Numbered from the stretch's first letter, positions 1 to 10,013 are shown. The stretch: DNA of 64,000 bases from Variovorax sp. Root318D1 (GCF_001424835.1 NZ_LMCQ01000005.1:1-64000), one strand, 5' to 3'. Notes: a model not told the origin generated them from the letters alone. Program-made: numbers and translations.

Positions 1-2065
1 GTTCACCAGCGTGACGACGACCAACCTGACGGCCACCGGCCCGACCACGCTGACTGGTGGCACCACCATCGGCGGCAGCCTGACGCTGAACCCGGCCACC
101 ACGGTAAACATGGGCGGCAACGTCATCACCAACGTGGCGGCGGGCACGAACCCGACGGACGCAGTGAACCTGAGCCAGGTGACTAGTGCAACCAATGCGC
201 TGACCAGCGCTGGCCTGAACTTCACGGGCAACGATGCGACCGCAGGGGTGGTGCACCGGGATCTCGGCACCACGCTGGCGATCCAGGGCACGGCTGCAAC
301 GGCCGGCAGCTACTCGGGCGGCAACCTGAAGACGGTGACCGATCCGGTCACGGGTGCGATCAACCTGCAGATGGCCGACTCGCCAGTGTTTGGCGCCACG
401 ACGATTAACGCCGGCGGCACGGGCATCATCAGCGGCGTGACCGCCGGTGTGGCCGGCACCGATGCGGTCAACGTGACGCAACTCAATGCAGTCAGCACGA
501 CGGCCAACCTTGGCTGGAACCTGCAGGCCAATGGCGACATTGCTACCAACGTGGTGCCGGGCGGCACGGTGGAGTTTGTGAACGGGCAGAACATTCTGCT
601 TACGCACACCGGCAACACCATCACGGTGGCAACGTCGCCCGATCTGGTGGCCAACAGCCTGACGATCAGCGGCGGGCCGACCATCAACAGCAGCGGCATC
701 ACCATGAATGCCGGCAACACGCTGAACATGGGCGGCAACACCATCACCAACGTGGGCGCGGGTGTCAACCTGACCGATGCGGTGAACCTGAGCCAGTTGA
801 ACACGGCAACCTCCACGGCGGCCAACATGTGGATCACCGGTTCGCCGACGGTCTACGTGGCGCCCGTCTCGACGGGCACCAACGCCACGGCAGTGGGCTC
901 GGGCTCCTCGGCCACCGGAACCAACAGCGTGGCCGTTGGCACCGGTGCCGCCGCAACCACGGCCAACAGCGTGGCGCTGGGCAACGACAGCACCACGGGC
1001 ACTGCCACCGCGGTAACGGGCACGACCATCGGTGGAACCAGCTACACCTTTGCGGGTGCGGCGCCGACGGGTGTGGTGAGCGTGGGTAGCGCTGGCGCCG
1101 AGCGCCAGGTCACCAACGTGGCAGCAGGGCAGTTGACCGCCACCAGCACCGATGCGGTGAATGGCAGCCAGCTGTATGCAACCAATACCGCCATCTCGAA
1201 CCTGGGTACGGCCGTTACCGCGGCCCAGACCCACTACTACAGCGTCAACGACGGTGGTGTGCAGCAGGCCAACTACAACAACGACGGCGCCACGGGTGTG
1301 AACTCGCTGGCAAGCGGCGTGGGGGCCAGCGCCACCGGCGCGGGCGGCGTGGCGGTGGGCCTCAACTCGGTGGCAACCGGGGGCAACAGCATTGCGGTTG
1401 GCGCAGGCTCCGTGGCTTCGAGCGCGGGCGGGATCGCGTTGGGTGCGGGGTCCACGGCGACTCGAGCAGGCATGAACGGGCAGCGCGAAGCCTTCTCGAA
1501 CGTCTCGGTGTCTTCCACGCAGGGTGCAGTGTCGGTCGGCAGCGCGGGCGGCGAGCGGCAGATCACCAACGTGGCCGGCGGTACCGCAGCCACCGATGCG
1601 GTCAATGTGCGCCAGTTGCAGGCAGTGAAGGACGGCGCCATCAGCTACAGCACGAACGTCGACGGCACCACCAACTACAACCAGATCGTTCTGGGCAACG
1701 GGCAGGCACCCAACGGAACCGTTATTTCGAACGTGGCGCCTGGCGTCGCGGGTACCGATGCCGTCAACGTCAACCAGCTCAACGGCGTGAGCAACCGCGT
1801 CAACGCGCTGGGCGACCAGATCGACAAGGTGGGCCGCAATGCCTACGCCGGTGTGGCAGCCGCCATGGCCGTGCAGATGCCGGGCCAATCGTTGCCGGGC
1901 AAGACGGTGATGCGTGTTGGTTACGGCGTCTTCAAGGGCGAGAGCGCCGTGGGCATCAGCTTCCGCCGCACTGCCGAGAACAACGGCTGGAGTTTGACCG
2001 GCGGCGTGGGCATGAGCCGCGCGGGCGCGGCGGCGACCGTCGGTGCCGAGTGGGTCTTCGATTGA
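1..2065 (+). CDS. Trimeric autotransporter adhesin (YadA-like), C-terminal part, 5' end outside window
   Basis: The reading frame is open from the first base, so the true N-terminus lies upstream. About 687 residues are visible. They carry YadA-type head repeats of the NSVAVG/NSVALG kind (around residues 300-340 and 440-490) and six neck-like motifs of the form ITNVAxGxxxTDAVNxxQL that separate low-complexity stalk segments. The last ~75 residues (starting near AYAGVAAAMAVQMPG) look like the YadA membrane-anchor domain, which trimerises into a 12-strand outer-membrane barrel and exports the passenger. The protein should be a surface fibre for adhesion or autoagglutination. It lies 17 bp before a TpgA-like lipoprotein gene, as in known adhesin-accessory pairs. 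The ligand cannot be told from the sequence. Confidence 0.93.
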   Translation, partial: FTSVTTTNLTATGPTTLTGGTTIGGSLTLNPATTVNMGGNVITNVAAGTNPTDAVNLSQVTSATNALTSAGLNFTGNDATAGVVHRDLGTTLAIQGTAATAGSYSGGNLKTVTDPVTGAINLQMADSPVFGATTINAGGTGIISGVTAGVAGTDAVNVTQLNAVSTTANLGWNLQANGDIATNVVPGGTVEFVNGQNILLTHTGNTITVATSPDLVANSLTISGGPTINSSGITMNAGNTLNMGGNTITNVGAGVNLTDAVNLSQLNTATSTAANMWITGSPTVYVAPVSTGTNATAVGSGSSATGTNSVAVGTGAAATTANSVALGNDSTTGTATAVTGTTIGGTSYTFAGAAPTGVVSVGSAGAERQVTNVAAGQLTATSTDAVNGSQLYATNTAISNLGTAVTAAQTHYYSVNDGGVQQANYNNDGATGVNSLASGVGASATGAGGVAVGLNSVATGGNSIAVGAGSVASSAGGIALGAGSTATRAGMNGQREAFSNVSVSSTQGAVSVGSAGGERQITNVAGGTAATDAVNVRQLQAVKDGAISYSTNVDGTTNYNQIVLGNGQAPNGTVISNVAPGVAGTDAVNVNQLNGVSNRVNALGDQIDKVGRNAYAGVAAAMAVQMPGQSLPGKTVMRVGYGVFKGESAVGISFRRTAENNGWSLTGGVGMSRAGAAATVGAEWVFD

Positions 2066-2082
2066 TTCAAGGAATAACGATC

Positions 2083-2985
2083 ATGGAAAAACAACTGCAA
2101 CAACGTGCCACTCTGCTGGTGTCGACGCTGGTCGGCCTGCCGCCCCTGCTTGCCCTCTTGTGCGTCATTGCACTGGGCGGCTGCGCGAGCCCCGGCTATC
2201 CCATTGCGCCGCAAGCCCAGGCAAGCGCCGCCAAGGACATGCCGCCACCGCCCAAGGCCGAGGACTTTCCGAAGCTCGACGCGGCCAAGTGGAAGCAGGG
2301 CGCTTTTCCCAGCTTGGAGGCGCTGCGAATGATGCGCACGGGCATGGGCAAGGACCAGGTTCGCGAGCTGCTCGGTTCGCCGCATTTCAGCGAGGGCCTG
2401 GCGGGTGTCAGGGAGTGGAACTACATCTTCCACTTTCGCACCGGTAAAGGCCCGGAGTTCACCACGTGCCAGTACATGGTTCGCTACAACGGCGACAGGC
2501 TGACCCACGGCATGTATTGGAAAGAGCCGGACTGCGCAATGCTGGTCGATGCGCCGCAGGTCAAGCCGATTCCCGTAGCTGCGCCGGTGATGACCGCGCC
2601 GCAGAAGGTGACGCTTGGCGCCGATGGCCTGTTCCGCTTTGACGGCGGTGCCCTCGGCGACCTGATGCCCGAAGGCCGCGCCAAGGTCGAGCGCCTGGCC
2701 GCGGATATCAAGCGCAACTTCAAGCGCGTGCAATCCGTTGCCGTGACGGGGCATACCGACCGGCTGGGCACCGCCAGCTACAACGAAGCGCTGTCGCTGG
2801 CACGGGCCAACACCGTGCGTGAGCTGCTGGCGCAACAGGGTGTTGAGCGCAACGCCATCCGCACCGCGGGCATGGGTGACCGGCAGCCGGTGGCGCAGTG
2901 CCCTGGCGCCGCAAAGACGCCCGCGCTGGTGAGCTGCCTGCAGCCCAATCGCCGCGTGGACATCGAGGTGGCGGGCGATCAGTAA
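2083..2985 (+). CDS. TpgA-like lipoprotein: BamE/SmpA-like plus OmpA C-terminal domain
   Basis: About 300 residues. ATG 2083 is chosen because it follows AAGGAA and lies just after the adhesin stop; an upstream in-frame start would sit inside the adhesin gene. An N-terminal hydrophobic stretch ends in a lipobox (ALGGC), so it should be a lipoprotein. Around residues 85-135 there is a SmpA/OmlA/BamE-like segment (TGMGKDQVRELLGSPHF). Residues 180-300 form an OmpA-type peptidoglycan-binding domain with the VTGHTDRLG motif. Acinetobacter TpgA, encoded next to the adhesin AtaA, is a peptidoglycan-binding accessory protein that helps place the trimeric adhesin. The same job is inferred here from domains and position. 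A paralogue sits behind the second adhesin gene (10014-10856). Confidence 0.85.
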   Translation: MEKQLQQRATLLVSTLVGLPPLLALLCVIALGGCASPGYPIAPQAQASAAKDMPPPPKAEDFPKLDAAKWKQGAFPSLEALRMMRTGMGKDQVRELLGSPHFSEGLAGVREWNYIFHFRTGKGPEFTTCQYMVRYNGDRLTHGMYWKEPDCAMLVDAPQVKPIPVAAPVMTAPQKVTLGADGLFRFDGGALGDLMPEGRAKVERLAADIKRNFKRVQSVAVTGHTDRLGTASYNEALSLARANTVRELLAQQGVERNAIRTAGMGDRQPVAQCPGAAKTPALVSCLQPNRRVDIEVAGDQ

Positions 2986-3005
2986 GGATGCCAAGACATA
3001 ATGTA

Positions 3006-3023
3006 ACTTTTAGTATTAAAAGT
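3006..3023. promoter_or_regulatory. AT-rich inverted repeat upstream of the response regulator gene
   Basis: A perfect 7-bp inverted repeat (ACTTTTA, 4-nt spacer GTAT, TAAAAGT) in an AT-rich patch that stands out from the GC-rich surroundings. It lies about 44 bp before the regulator start. It could be an operator or part of a promoter; a weak terminator for the preceding lipoprotein gene is less likely because the stem is AT-only. Confidence 0.35.
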
Positions 3024-3066
3024 ATCATTTTGAGCGCTCCGGTCTTCTCACTCACGCCACACTTTT

Positions 3067-3813
3067 ATGCGTATTGCTGTACTCGAAGACGAGCCGGCCC
3101 AGATGAGTCTGCTGGTCGACATGCTCCAGCACCGCTTGCTCGTCGTCGAGGAGCCGGTGTCGTGCGTGCCTTTCAGCAGTGGCGAAGCCTTGCGGGAGGC
3201 GCTTCGCACCGAAAGCTTCGATCTGCTGGTGCTGGACTGGAACGTGCCCGACCTGAATGGCGTGGAACTGCTGGCCTGGCTGCGCAAGCAGAGGGAGAGC
3301 ACGGTTCCTGTGGTGATGCTGAGTTCGCGCCACTCCGAACGCGATGTGGCAAGTGCCCTTGGCACGGGGGCCGACGACTACGTGGTGAAGCCTTTTCGCC
3401 CGCTGGAGCTGGCCGCGCGCATCCAACGCCTTCTGAAGTCGAGGCACCTTGCGGCGGCAAGCGCGCTGGAGCACTTCGGCGCTTGGGTGTTCGACCGCAT
3501 CTCATCGAGCGTGGGAATTGGCGCCGCGGGCGCGGAGCCGGCGCGCCGGGTGGCGCTGAGCGACAGCGAATTTCGCATGGCGCTGGCGCTGTTTCGAAAC
3601 CTGGGCCGGCCGGTGTCGCGCGCGCACTTGCTGGAGTGCGCCGGCCGCGAGGGCGAAACGCCCAGCCGCGCGCTCGACAGCCAGATCTATCGGCTCCGTA
3701 TCAAGCTACGTTTGAATGTTGCGCATGGGCTTCAATTGCACACCGTCTACGGACACGGCTATCGCCTGGAGGCATCGCATGGCAATGAGCATGCGGCCGT
3801 CGGGCCAGTCTAG
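3067..3813 (+). CDS. OmpR/PhoB-type response regulator
   Basis: 248 residues. The receiver domain (about 1-120) has the acidic pair E7/D8, the phospho-acceptor D57 in LVLDWN, and the conserved lysine in YVVKPFRP. The C-terminal ~100 residues form a winged-helix DNA-binding domain with the RLRIKL and HTVYGHGYRL segments typical of the family. It should be phosphorylated by the CHASE2 histidine kinase two genes downstream. The LysM-FecR gene starts inside its 3' end (35-bp overlap), so the three signalling genes are probably one operon. Plausible targets are the flanking adhesin genes; this is inference from position only. Confidence 0.92.
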   Translation: MRIAVLEDEPAQMSLLVDMLQHRLLVVEEPVSCVPFSSGEALREALRTESFDLLVLDWNVPDLNGVELLAWLRKQRESTVPVVMLSSRHSERDVASALGTGADDYVVKPFRPLELAARIQRLLKSRHLAAASALEHFGAWVFDRISSSVGIGAAGAEPARRVALSDSEFRMALALFRNLGRPVSRAHLLECAGREGETPSRALDSQIYRLRIKLRLNVAHGLQLHTVYGHGYRLEASHGNEHAAVGPV

Positions 3814-5062
3814 GCGGCCCCCGTCAAGCAGCAGCCTTGCGTTGCTCGCTGTGTTGTCTTTGACGCTCCTGTCCGGCGCTGCGCGGGCACAGTCCACTCA
3901 CGTGGTGCGGCCCGGTGAAACGCTGTGGGACATATCGCGCCAGCACATGAGTACGCCGCTGCGCTGGCCCGAACTGCAGCGCGGCAACGCCGTACCGGTA
4001 CCCGAGCATCTGAAACCGGGTCAGATACTGAAGCTTGCCGGCGGCACTGCGGTCGCCACCGTGGTGGAGTTGTCGGGCAACGCATGGCTCAAAAGAGGTA
4101 CCGCAGCGCCGCGCGCGCTGGCGCAAGGCGCTGCGGTGTGGGCCAACGATGTGGTGATGACGGATCGTGGCGCCTTTCTCAGTCTGGGTTTGGGCGACGG
4201 CAGCCGCCTGGTCATGCCTTCGAGCAGTGCGGTCCAGGTCCTGGTGGCCAATGGCCGAGTCACGCGGTTGCAACTGCTGGACGGGCGCGTCGAGGCGCAT
4301 GTCGAGAAACAGCGCGGTCGTGAATTCGAGATCCGCAACCGCACGGCGGGGCTGGCGGTGCGCGGCACGCACTTTCGCGCGCGCAACGAAGAAGGTGTGA
4401 CGACGGCGGAGGTGATCGAGGGAGCGGTGGCTGTGTCCAGCGCGGACCGTCCGGCCTTGCTGCTTGCAGCGGCAAGTGGCACCTTGCTGGAGGGCCCGGG
4501 CGCGCTGCAGGCGCAGCCGTTGTTGCCGCCACCGCAGAATGCGCAGCAAGGCGGTGCCCAGACCTCCGTGGTACCGGTGACAGGGGCCACGGGCTATCGC
4601 ATGCAGCTGGCGCGCGACGATCACTTTCTGCAATTGACCTATGAGCAGCGTTCGAAGCAAGGCGACTTTGCATTGCCCGCGGATTTGCAGCCCGGCTTCT
4701 ATCACCTGCGGCTCACGGCGTTCGATGCACGGCAACTCGAGGGCATGCCGGGCGACAGCATCGTCTACATCGGCGTGCCCGCAGCTCAGGCCGGCGTACG
4801 TCGCATGGACGATGGCCGCTACGAGATCAGCTGGCCTGCGCGGCCGGGTCAGCGCTTTGCGTTCGAACTGGCGCGCACGCCAGCTTTTGCGCCTGCGCTG
4901 GTGAGCGAGCCCGCGCTTTATAGCGGCGGCGCGCTGGTCGGCCCGCTCGACGTGCCGGGGCGCTATCACTGGCGCAGCCGCGAAATCACAGCGCCCGGCG
5001 CAGAGGCCGTGGTCTTCGAGGGCAGCTTCGACGTTCCCGCGCCACCACTGAAGAACCCCTGA
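3779..5062 (+). CDS. Secreted LysM-FecR domain protein
   Basis: About 427 residues from ATG 3779; starts at 3785 and 3791 are also possible. A signal peptide ends near LLSGAARAQS (residue ~38). A LysM peptidoglycan-binding motif follows at residues 40-85 (HVVRPGETLWDIS). A FecR-type beta-rich domain covers roughly 100-235 (AWLKRGTA, NRTAGLAVRGTHF). The C-terminal half has no recognised family. There is no membrane helix or sigma-binding N-domain, so this is not a classical FecR anti-sigma factor but an envelope protein. Only 3 bp separate it from the CHASE2 kinase gene; FecR-domain and CHASE2 proteins are often neighbours, so it may act as a periplasmic partner of the sensor. Confidence 0.82.
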   Translation: MAMSMRPSGQSRRPPSSSSLALLAVLSLTLLSGAARAQSTHVVRPGETLWDISRQHMSTPLRWPELQRGNAVPVPEHLKPGQILKLAGGTAVATVVELSGNAWLKRGTAAPRALAQGAAVWANDVVMTDRGAFLSLGLGDGSRLVMPSSSAVQVLVANGRVTRLQLLDGRVEAHVEKQRGREFEIRNRTAGLAVRGTHFRARNEEGVTTAEVIEGAVAVSSADRPALLLAAASGTLLEGPGALQAQPLLPPPQNAQQGGAQTSVVPVTGATGYRMQLARDDHFLQLTYEQRSKQGDFALPADLQPGFYHLRLTAFDARQLEGMPGDSIVYIGVPAAQAGVRRMDDGRYEISWPARPGQRFAFELARTPAFAPALVSEPALYSGGALVGPLDVPGRYHWRSREITAPGAEAVVFEGSFDVPAPPLKNP

Positions 5063-5065
5063 CCC

Positions 5066-7438
5066 GTGTGGCGCCGCTTTCACGCCGAATGGCTGCTGAT
5101 GATGGCGTTGCTGCCTCTGGCGATGTGGTGGCTGCAGGGGTCGTCCGACCTGTCGCAAATTGACCTCAAGGTGTATGACCATGTGATGAGCGAGGCGCGG
5201 GCCACGCCATCGTCAGACATTCTGGTGGTCGGGATCGATCAACGCAGCCTCGACGCGCTGGGGCCTTGGCCCTGGCCGCGCAGCGTGCATGCACAGCTGC
5301 TGGAGCGGCTGGCGCCCATGGAGCCCAAGGGCGTGCTGCTCGACCTGTTTCTGGACACGCCATCGGTGGACCCCGAGCAAGACCGGTTGCTGGCGCGGGC
5401 CATGACACGGGTTCCGGTGTATTTGCCGCTGCACTTCACGGGGCCTGGCGACACGCCGCTCGACAACGTATCTGGCTTCCAGGAGCCCTTGCCCGAGTTC
5501 GCGCGTAGCGCCAAGGCGCTCGGGCACGTCAACATCACTCGCGATGGTGATGCCGTAGCACGTCGGATGTTCTTGCGCGAGGGACGGCAAGGGAAGCTGC
5601 AAGACTATCTCGGTTCGTACCTGGCAGGCCACATTGCGGCGCGCGAAGCCGATAGCTCGCCCTTGCGGCAGCGCGCTGATGGTTGGCAGATGCAAGGCGA
5701 ATTTGGCATTCCGCTGGCCGGACCTGCGGGCAGCTGGCGCACAGTGCCCTACGTGAGTGTGCTGCGAGGCGAGGTGCCGCCGGAGCTGCTGCGCCACAAG
5801 ATGATCCTGGTCGGGGCTGTCGGCAGTTCGCGGTTGGAAGACGAACTGTCTGTAGCTGGCGCGGGAGCGATCACCTCGCTTCCAAGCATCGAGCTGCACG
5901 CCAATGCCATCGACGCCCTGCGCCACGGGACGACGGTGCACTTTGTCAGCGGGGCATGGCTGGCGGCGTGGATCGCCGTGCCCATCTGGCTGGCGCTGGC
6001 GCTCTTTCGCCGGTATGCGCGCAAGGCGTGGACCGTGGCCCTTGCACTGGTGGCAATTTGCGTGGGCTTCAGCCTTGGTCTTTTCGGGACGGCGCACCTG
6101 TGGCTTCCTCCCTCTGCGCCCGTGCTGGGCATCATCCTGGGCTACATCCTGTGGAGCTGGCGGCGGCTGGACGCACTGATCCATTTTTTCCAACAGAGTG
6201 CCGCGGCACTCAATGCGGTGCCAAGCGGTGCCTTCGATCCGGAACGCCGTGCGCCTGTGCGGGCCTGGGACGACTTGCATGCACATACGCTAGTGCTTGA
6301 CGATGCCATCGACCGCATCGCGCAGATTCGTACGCTGCTCAGCATGAGCTTGTGGCAAATGCCGGTGGCGCTGCTCGTGTGCCGCGACGACGGCACGATC
6401 ACCACCAGCAATGCGGCGGCACGTGCGCTGCTGAATGCGGAGGCGGCAGGAGGCGCCGAGGCGGACGATCCGCTGCGCGGCCGCACTGTCGAGGCCCTGC
6501 TTGCGCAAACGAGCAGCGATGGGGCTGCCGCTCCGCCCGAGTGCGACGCCATGCGGCATTGGTCGGAAGGCATTGGCGTTGAACGCACGACCCCGGACGG
6601 CAAGGTATTGCGCGCTCAGGCTGCAGCGTTGAACCGGCTCAGCATGGGCGACACGAACTGGCTGGTGGTGCTGCACGACCTCACTGTAGAGCGCCGCGCC
6701 GAGCAGGAGCGCGAGCAGTGGCTGAGCTTCATGTCGCACGACATGCGCACGCCGCAGGTCAACATTCTGAGTCTGCTCGATCTGCGCGCCCACGGTGCTG
6801 ACTGGCTCGACCAGCCCAAGCTGACCGAGAGCCTGCGCCGCGAGGCCGAGCGGTCTCTCCGTCTCGCCGACGACTTCGTCGATCTCTTGAAGGCCCGCAT
6901 GCACAGCTATCGGTTCGTGCAGATGCCGGCAGGGACCATCGCGCTGGACGCTGTCGACCAGGTGTGGGCACACGCGGCGCAGCGAGGCGTCAAGCTCTCT
7001 GCCGAAGTGCCGACGGAAGAAGACGTCGAGCTGTGGACGGATGCGCCGCTGCTCACGCGCGCCGCCGTCAACCTGCTGAACAACGCGATCCGACACAGCT
7101 CTTCGGGCGCGTCGATCCGGCTGTACGTATCGGTGGGCGGCGAGGGAGCGGCGCAACGGGTGTTGATTGCCGTGAGCGATGAAGGCTCGGGCATGTCGCC
7201 GGAGGTCATGGAGGCATTGCTGCGTAAAGACGCGGAAGCCGTGATGCCGGCCCGAGGCAGCGATACGGATGCTGCTGCACCGAGCGGGTTTGCTGCGCGT
7301 TCGCATGGCGTGGGCTTGGCCATTGTGCGCGCCGTGGTCGATCGCCACGGCGGACGCCTCGACGGCCATAGCGAGCCCGGCGTGGGCACCACCTTTGTGA
7401 TGGACTTGCCTCGCCACTTTCCGGCCGATCTAACCTGA
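5066..7438 (+). CDS. CHASE2-domain sensor histidine kinase
   Basis: 790 residues, GTG start 3 bp after the LysM-FecR gene. One N-terminal membrane helix (residues ~8-23) is followed by a periplasmic CHASE2 domain (~30-285). Three further membrane helices lie at ~290-375. A linker/PAS-like region at ~430-535 precedes the HisKA domain, with phospho-acceptor H558 in FMSHDMRTP. The ATPase domain has an N-box (NLLNNAIRHS, ~669), a DEGSGM motif and GVGLAIV. It should autophosphorylate in response to an extracytoplasmic signal and pass phosphate to the regulator encoded at 3067-3813. There is no receiver domain, so it is a simple rather than hybrid kinase. Confidence 0.93.
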   Translation: MWRRFHAEWLLMMALLPLAMWWLQGSSDLSQIDLKVYDHVMSEARATPSSDILVVGIDQRSLDALGPWPWPRSVHAQLLERLAPMEPKGVLLDLFLDTPSVDPEQDRLLARAMTRVPVYLPLHFTGPGDTPLDNVSGFQEPLPEFARSAKALGHVNITRDGDAVARRMFLREGRQGKLQDYLGSYLAGHIAAREADSSPLRQRADGWQMQGEFGIPLAGPAGSWRTVPYVSVLRGEVPPELLRHKMILVGAVGSSRLEDELSVAGAGAITSLPSIELHANAIDALRHGTTVHFVSGAWLAAWIAVPIWLALALFRRYARKAWTVALALVAICVGFSLGLFGTAHLWLPPSAPVLGIILGYILWSWRRLDALIHFFQQSAAALNAVPSGAFDPERRAPVRAWDDLHAHTLVLDDAIDRIAQIRTLLSMSLWQMPVALLVCRDDGTITTSNAAARALLNAEAAGGAEADDPLRGRTVEALLAQTSSDGAAAPPECDAMRHWSEGIGVERTTPDGKVLRAQAAALNRLSMGDTNWLVVLHDLTVERRAEQEREQWLSFMSHDMRTPQVNILSLLDLRAHGADWLDQPKLTESLRREAERSLRLADDFVDLLKARMHSYRFVQMPAGTIALDAVDQVWAHAAQRGVKLSAEVPTEEDVELWTDAPLLTRAAVNLLNNAIRHSSSGASIRLYVSVGGEGAAQRVLIAVSDEGSGMSPEVMEALLRKDAEAVMPARGSDTDAAAPSGFAARSHGVGLAIVRAVVDRHGGRLDGHSEPGVGTTFVMDLPRHFPADLT

Positions 7439-7669
7439 ACTGTCGGCGCTCGGGTTGCGTAGATTGGTTGATCTCTTAATACCAAACTACTCCGATCTGA
7501 TAACTAGATCACATTCCCCTGCACCTATTCAACTCAATTCTCGCTAAACCTCGCGAAAGCCCCTCTCGCTCGCACCTCGCTCGACACCATAAGGGCAGTG
7601 AGGCCTAAGAAAGTTCTACGGCTGTATTGCCGGGACAAGGCCACCCGAGACCCAAACAAGGAGGTAGCG

Positions 7670-9991
7670 ATGCAGAGAACAGATTGGACTAATTCAGGCA
7701 CAACCCGAGGTCAGTTGACCAAGCGCGCGGTAAGCACTGCACTGGTGTTGCTGGCCGCGTCTGCCGCGCAGGCGCAGATCAAGATCGGCGACAACCCAAC
7801 CACCATCAATCCGGGTTCCCTGCTGGAACTCGAAAGCACCAACCGAGGCGCCCTGTTCAGCCGCATTGCGCTGACCGACCGCAACACCTGGGGCCTGAAT
7901 GGGAACCAGCCGGTCGAAGGCATGGTGGTCTACAACAGCACTGCAACAACGGGCGTCAACGGACTACAGGCAGGCCTGGTGGTGTGGAAGAACGGCCAAT
8001 GGATCAGCGTGGACGAGACGCCGTACTTCCACACCAATTCAAACCTGACGGGCAATTCGACCTTGGCAAATTCGGGGGCCACTGGTGCCAACTCCATTGC
8101 TGTTGGCCCCAACGCGGTTGCCTCTGCCGCCAACACGTTGGCCGTGGGCTATGGCGCCACAGCAGCTACTGCAAACAGTGTTGCCCTGGGCGTCAATGCC
8201 AATGCGAGCAATGGCGGCATGGTGGCTATAGGCGCTGGCGCCCAGTCGCTTGCACAGAACACGATCGCCATTGGCGGTACGGCGAGCGTCCGGTTGGGCA
8301 TCGCCATTGGCTTTGCGTCCAATTCTGCCGGTAACGGCGCCGTCGCCATCGGCGATGCAACGACTTCCAATGCGTTCTCCACAGTGGCGCTGGGCCAGAG
8401 TGCAGTGGCCACGAATGACTACGCCGTCAGCATGGGGCGCCTGGCGACTGCGAGCAACGTGCGAACCACTTCCCTCGGCGCCAACTCGGTGGCATCGGGC
8501 ATCGCGGCAACATCCGTTGGATCGATGGCCAAGGCCACCGGCAACTATGCAACGGCAACCGGCGGACGGGTCTACATGCTCAATGGTGCTCCGCTAGACA
8601 GCACCTATACCCCAGGCACGGGGTTCGCAACGGCGTCCGACAGCTTCGTAGACACACAGGCAACAGGTGTGCTGGCGACGGCCAATGGGTCAGGGGCGAG
8701 AGCCACTGCGGACCAAAGCTTGGCGCTGGGTGCGTTAAGCCAGGCGAGCCAGGCCGGCGCGGTGGCGTTGGGCGCGGGCTCCATCTCCGACCGTGCGGTA
8801 GCTCCCACAACGGGCACCATTCCAGCCGGCAGCTTCGTCATCGACTACAACACCACCGACCGAACGCTCCTCGGTGCGGTTTCCGTCGGCAATGCCACCA
8901 GCTACCGCCAGATCACCAATGTGGCCGACGGGACGGAGGCAAACGATGCCGTCACGGTCCGGCAGTTGTCCGGCGCGCTGCAATCCTTTGCTGTCACCCC
9001 CACCCTGTATTTCCACGCGAACTCCAGCGCCGCGGATTCGCTGGCGATCGGCACTGAGTCGGTGGCCGTGGGTCCTCAGACGGTGGTCAACGGCAACAAC
9101 GGCGTGGGCATCGGCAACGGTGCCGTGGTGCAGCAGAGCGCGCCCGGCGGCATTGCCATCGGACAGGCAGCCACGTCGCACATGGCGGACTCCATTGCGT
9201 TGGGCACTCAGTCTTCGGCCGCGGCTGCTCAAGGTGTGGCCATCGGTGCGGGAACGATCGTTAACCAAGCCGGGGGTGTCGCGCTCGGCGCTGGCTCGAT
9301 CGCTTCGACAGCTGCAGGCGTGGCAGGCTATGTTCCGCCTACCGCCACAGACTCGCAGCGTGTAGCCATCGGAGCAACCACCAGCACGCTCGCGGCGGTG
9401 TCGGTCGGCGACGCGGCCAGCGGCCAGTTCCGCCAGATCACGGGCGTGGCCGCGGGCGCTGCCGACAGTGATGCGGTGAACGTCTCCCAACTGAAGGCGG
9501 TGCAAGGCACGGTGGCCGTGATCGATCAGTCAACGGTCAAGTACGACACCAACCCCGACGGCACGATCAACTACAACAGCGTGACCATGGGTGGCAACAG
9601 CTCGACCGGCCCGGTAAAGATCAGCAACGTGGCGCCCGGCGTTGCCGGCACCGATGCGGTCAACGTGAACCAGTTGAACAGCGGCATTGCCTCGGCTAAC
9701 GCGTACACCGACTCGCGGGTGAACAGCCTGCAGAACACCATCGAACGCAACACCAAGATGCTGTCGGGCGGCATCGCCGCATCCGCCGCCATGGCGGTGG
9801 TCACGCCAGTGGAGCCGGGCCGCTATCACGTGAGCGGCGCAGTCGCCGGCTACAACGGCCAGGCGGCGATAGGCATCAACCTGCTCAAGCGTTCCGACAA
9901 CGGACAGACCACTTTGCACGGAGGCGTGGGCTGGGGCTCCGGCGGCGGCAAGGCGATCGTTCGTGTTGGTTTCGGTTTTTCGTTCGATTGA
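7670..9991 (+). CDS. Trimeric autotransporter adhesin with an unusual N-terminal cap
   Basis: 773 residues. ATG 7670 is chosen because AAGGAGG lies 6-7 bp upstream; an earlier in-frame start has no such site. A signal peptide ends at SAAQAQ (~residue 38). Residues ~40-120 are not YadA-like: they carry PGSLLELESTNRGALFSR, GMVVYNSTA and GLVVWKNGQWISV, a pattern I know from surface proteins of Bacteroidota. YadA head repeats (SIAVG, SVALG, VAIG) follow over ~135-340 and 470-590. Three neck motifs end in TDAVNVNQLN. The last ~80 residues are a YadA-type anchor. The 231-bp gap upstream shows no promoter I can name with confidence. Confidence 0.92.
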   Translation: MQRTDWTNSGTTRGQLTKRAVSTALVLLAASAAQAQIKIGDNPTTINPGSLLELESTNRGALFSRIALTDRNTWGLNGNQPVEGMVVYNSTATTGVNGLQAGLVVWKNGQWISVDETPYFHTNSNLTGNSTLANSGATGANSIAVGPNAVASAANTLAVGYGATAATANSVALGVNANASNGGMVAIGAGAQSLAQNTIAIGGTASVRLGIAIGFASNSAGNGAVAIGDATTSNAFSTVALGQSAVATNDYAVSMGRLATASNVRTTSLGANSVASGIAATSVGSMAKATGNYATATGGRVYMLNGAPLDSTYTPGTGFATASDSFVDTQATGVLATANGSGARATADQSLALGALSQASQAGAVALGAGSISDRAVAPTTGTIPAGSFVIDYNTTDRTLLGAVSVGNATSYRQITNVADGTEANDAVTVRQLSGALQSFAVTPTLYFHANSSAADSLAIGTESVAVGPQTVVNGNNGVGIGNGAVVQQSAPGGIAIGQAATSHMADSIALGTQSSAAAAQGVAIGAGTIVNQAGGVALGAGSIASTAAGVAGYVPPTATDSQRVAIGATTSTLAAVSVGDAASGQFRQITGVAAGAADSDAVNVSQLKAVQGTVAVIDQSTVKYDTNPDGTINYNSVTMGGNSSTGPVKISNVAPGVAGTDAVNVNQLNSGIASANAYTDSRVNSLQNTIERNTKMLSGGIAASAAMAVVTPVEPGRYHVSGAVAGYNGQAAIGINLLKRSDNGQTTLHGGVGWGSGGGKAIVRVGFGFSFD

Positions 9992-10013
9992 TCGAGCACT
10001 TAGGAGCAATCGC

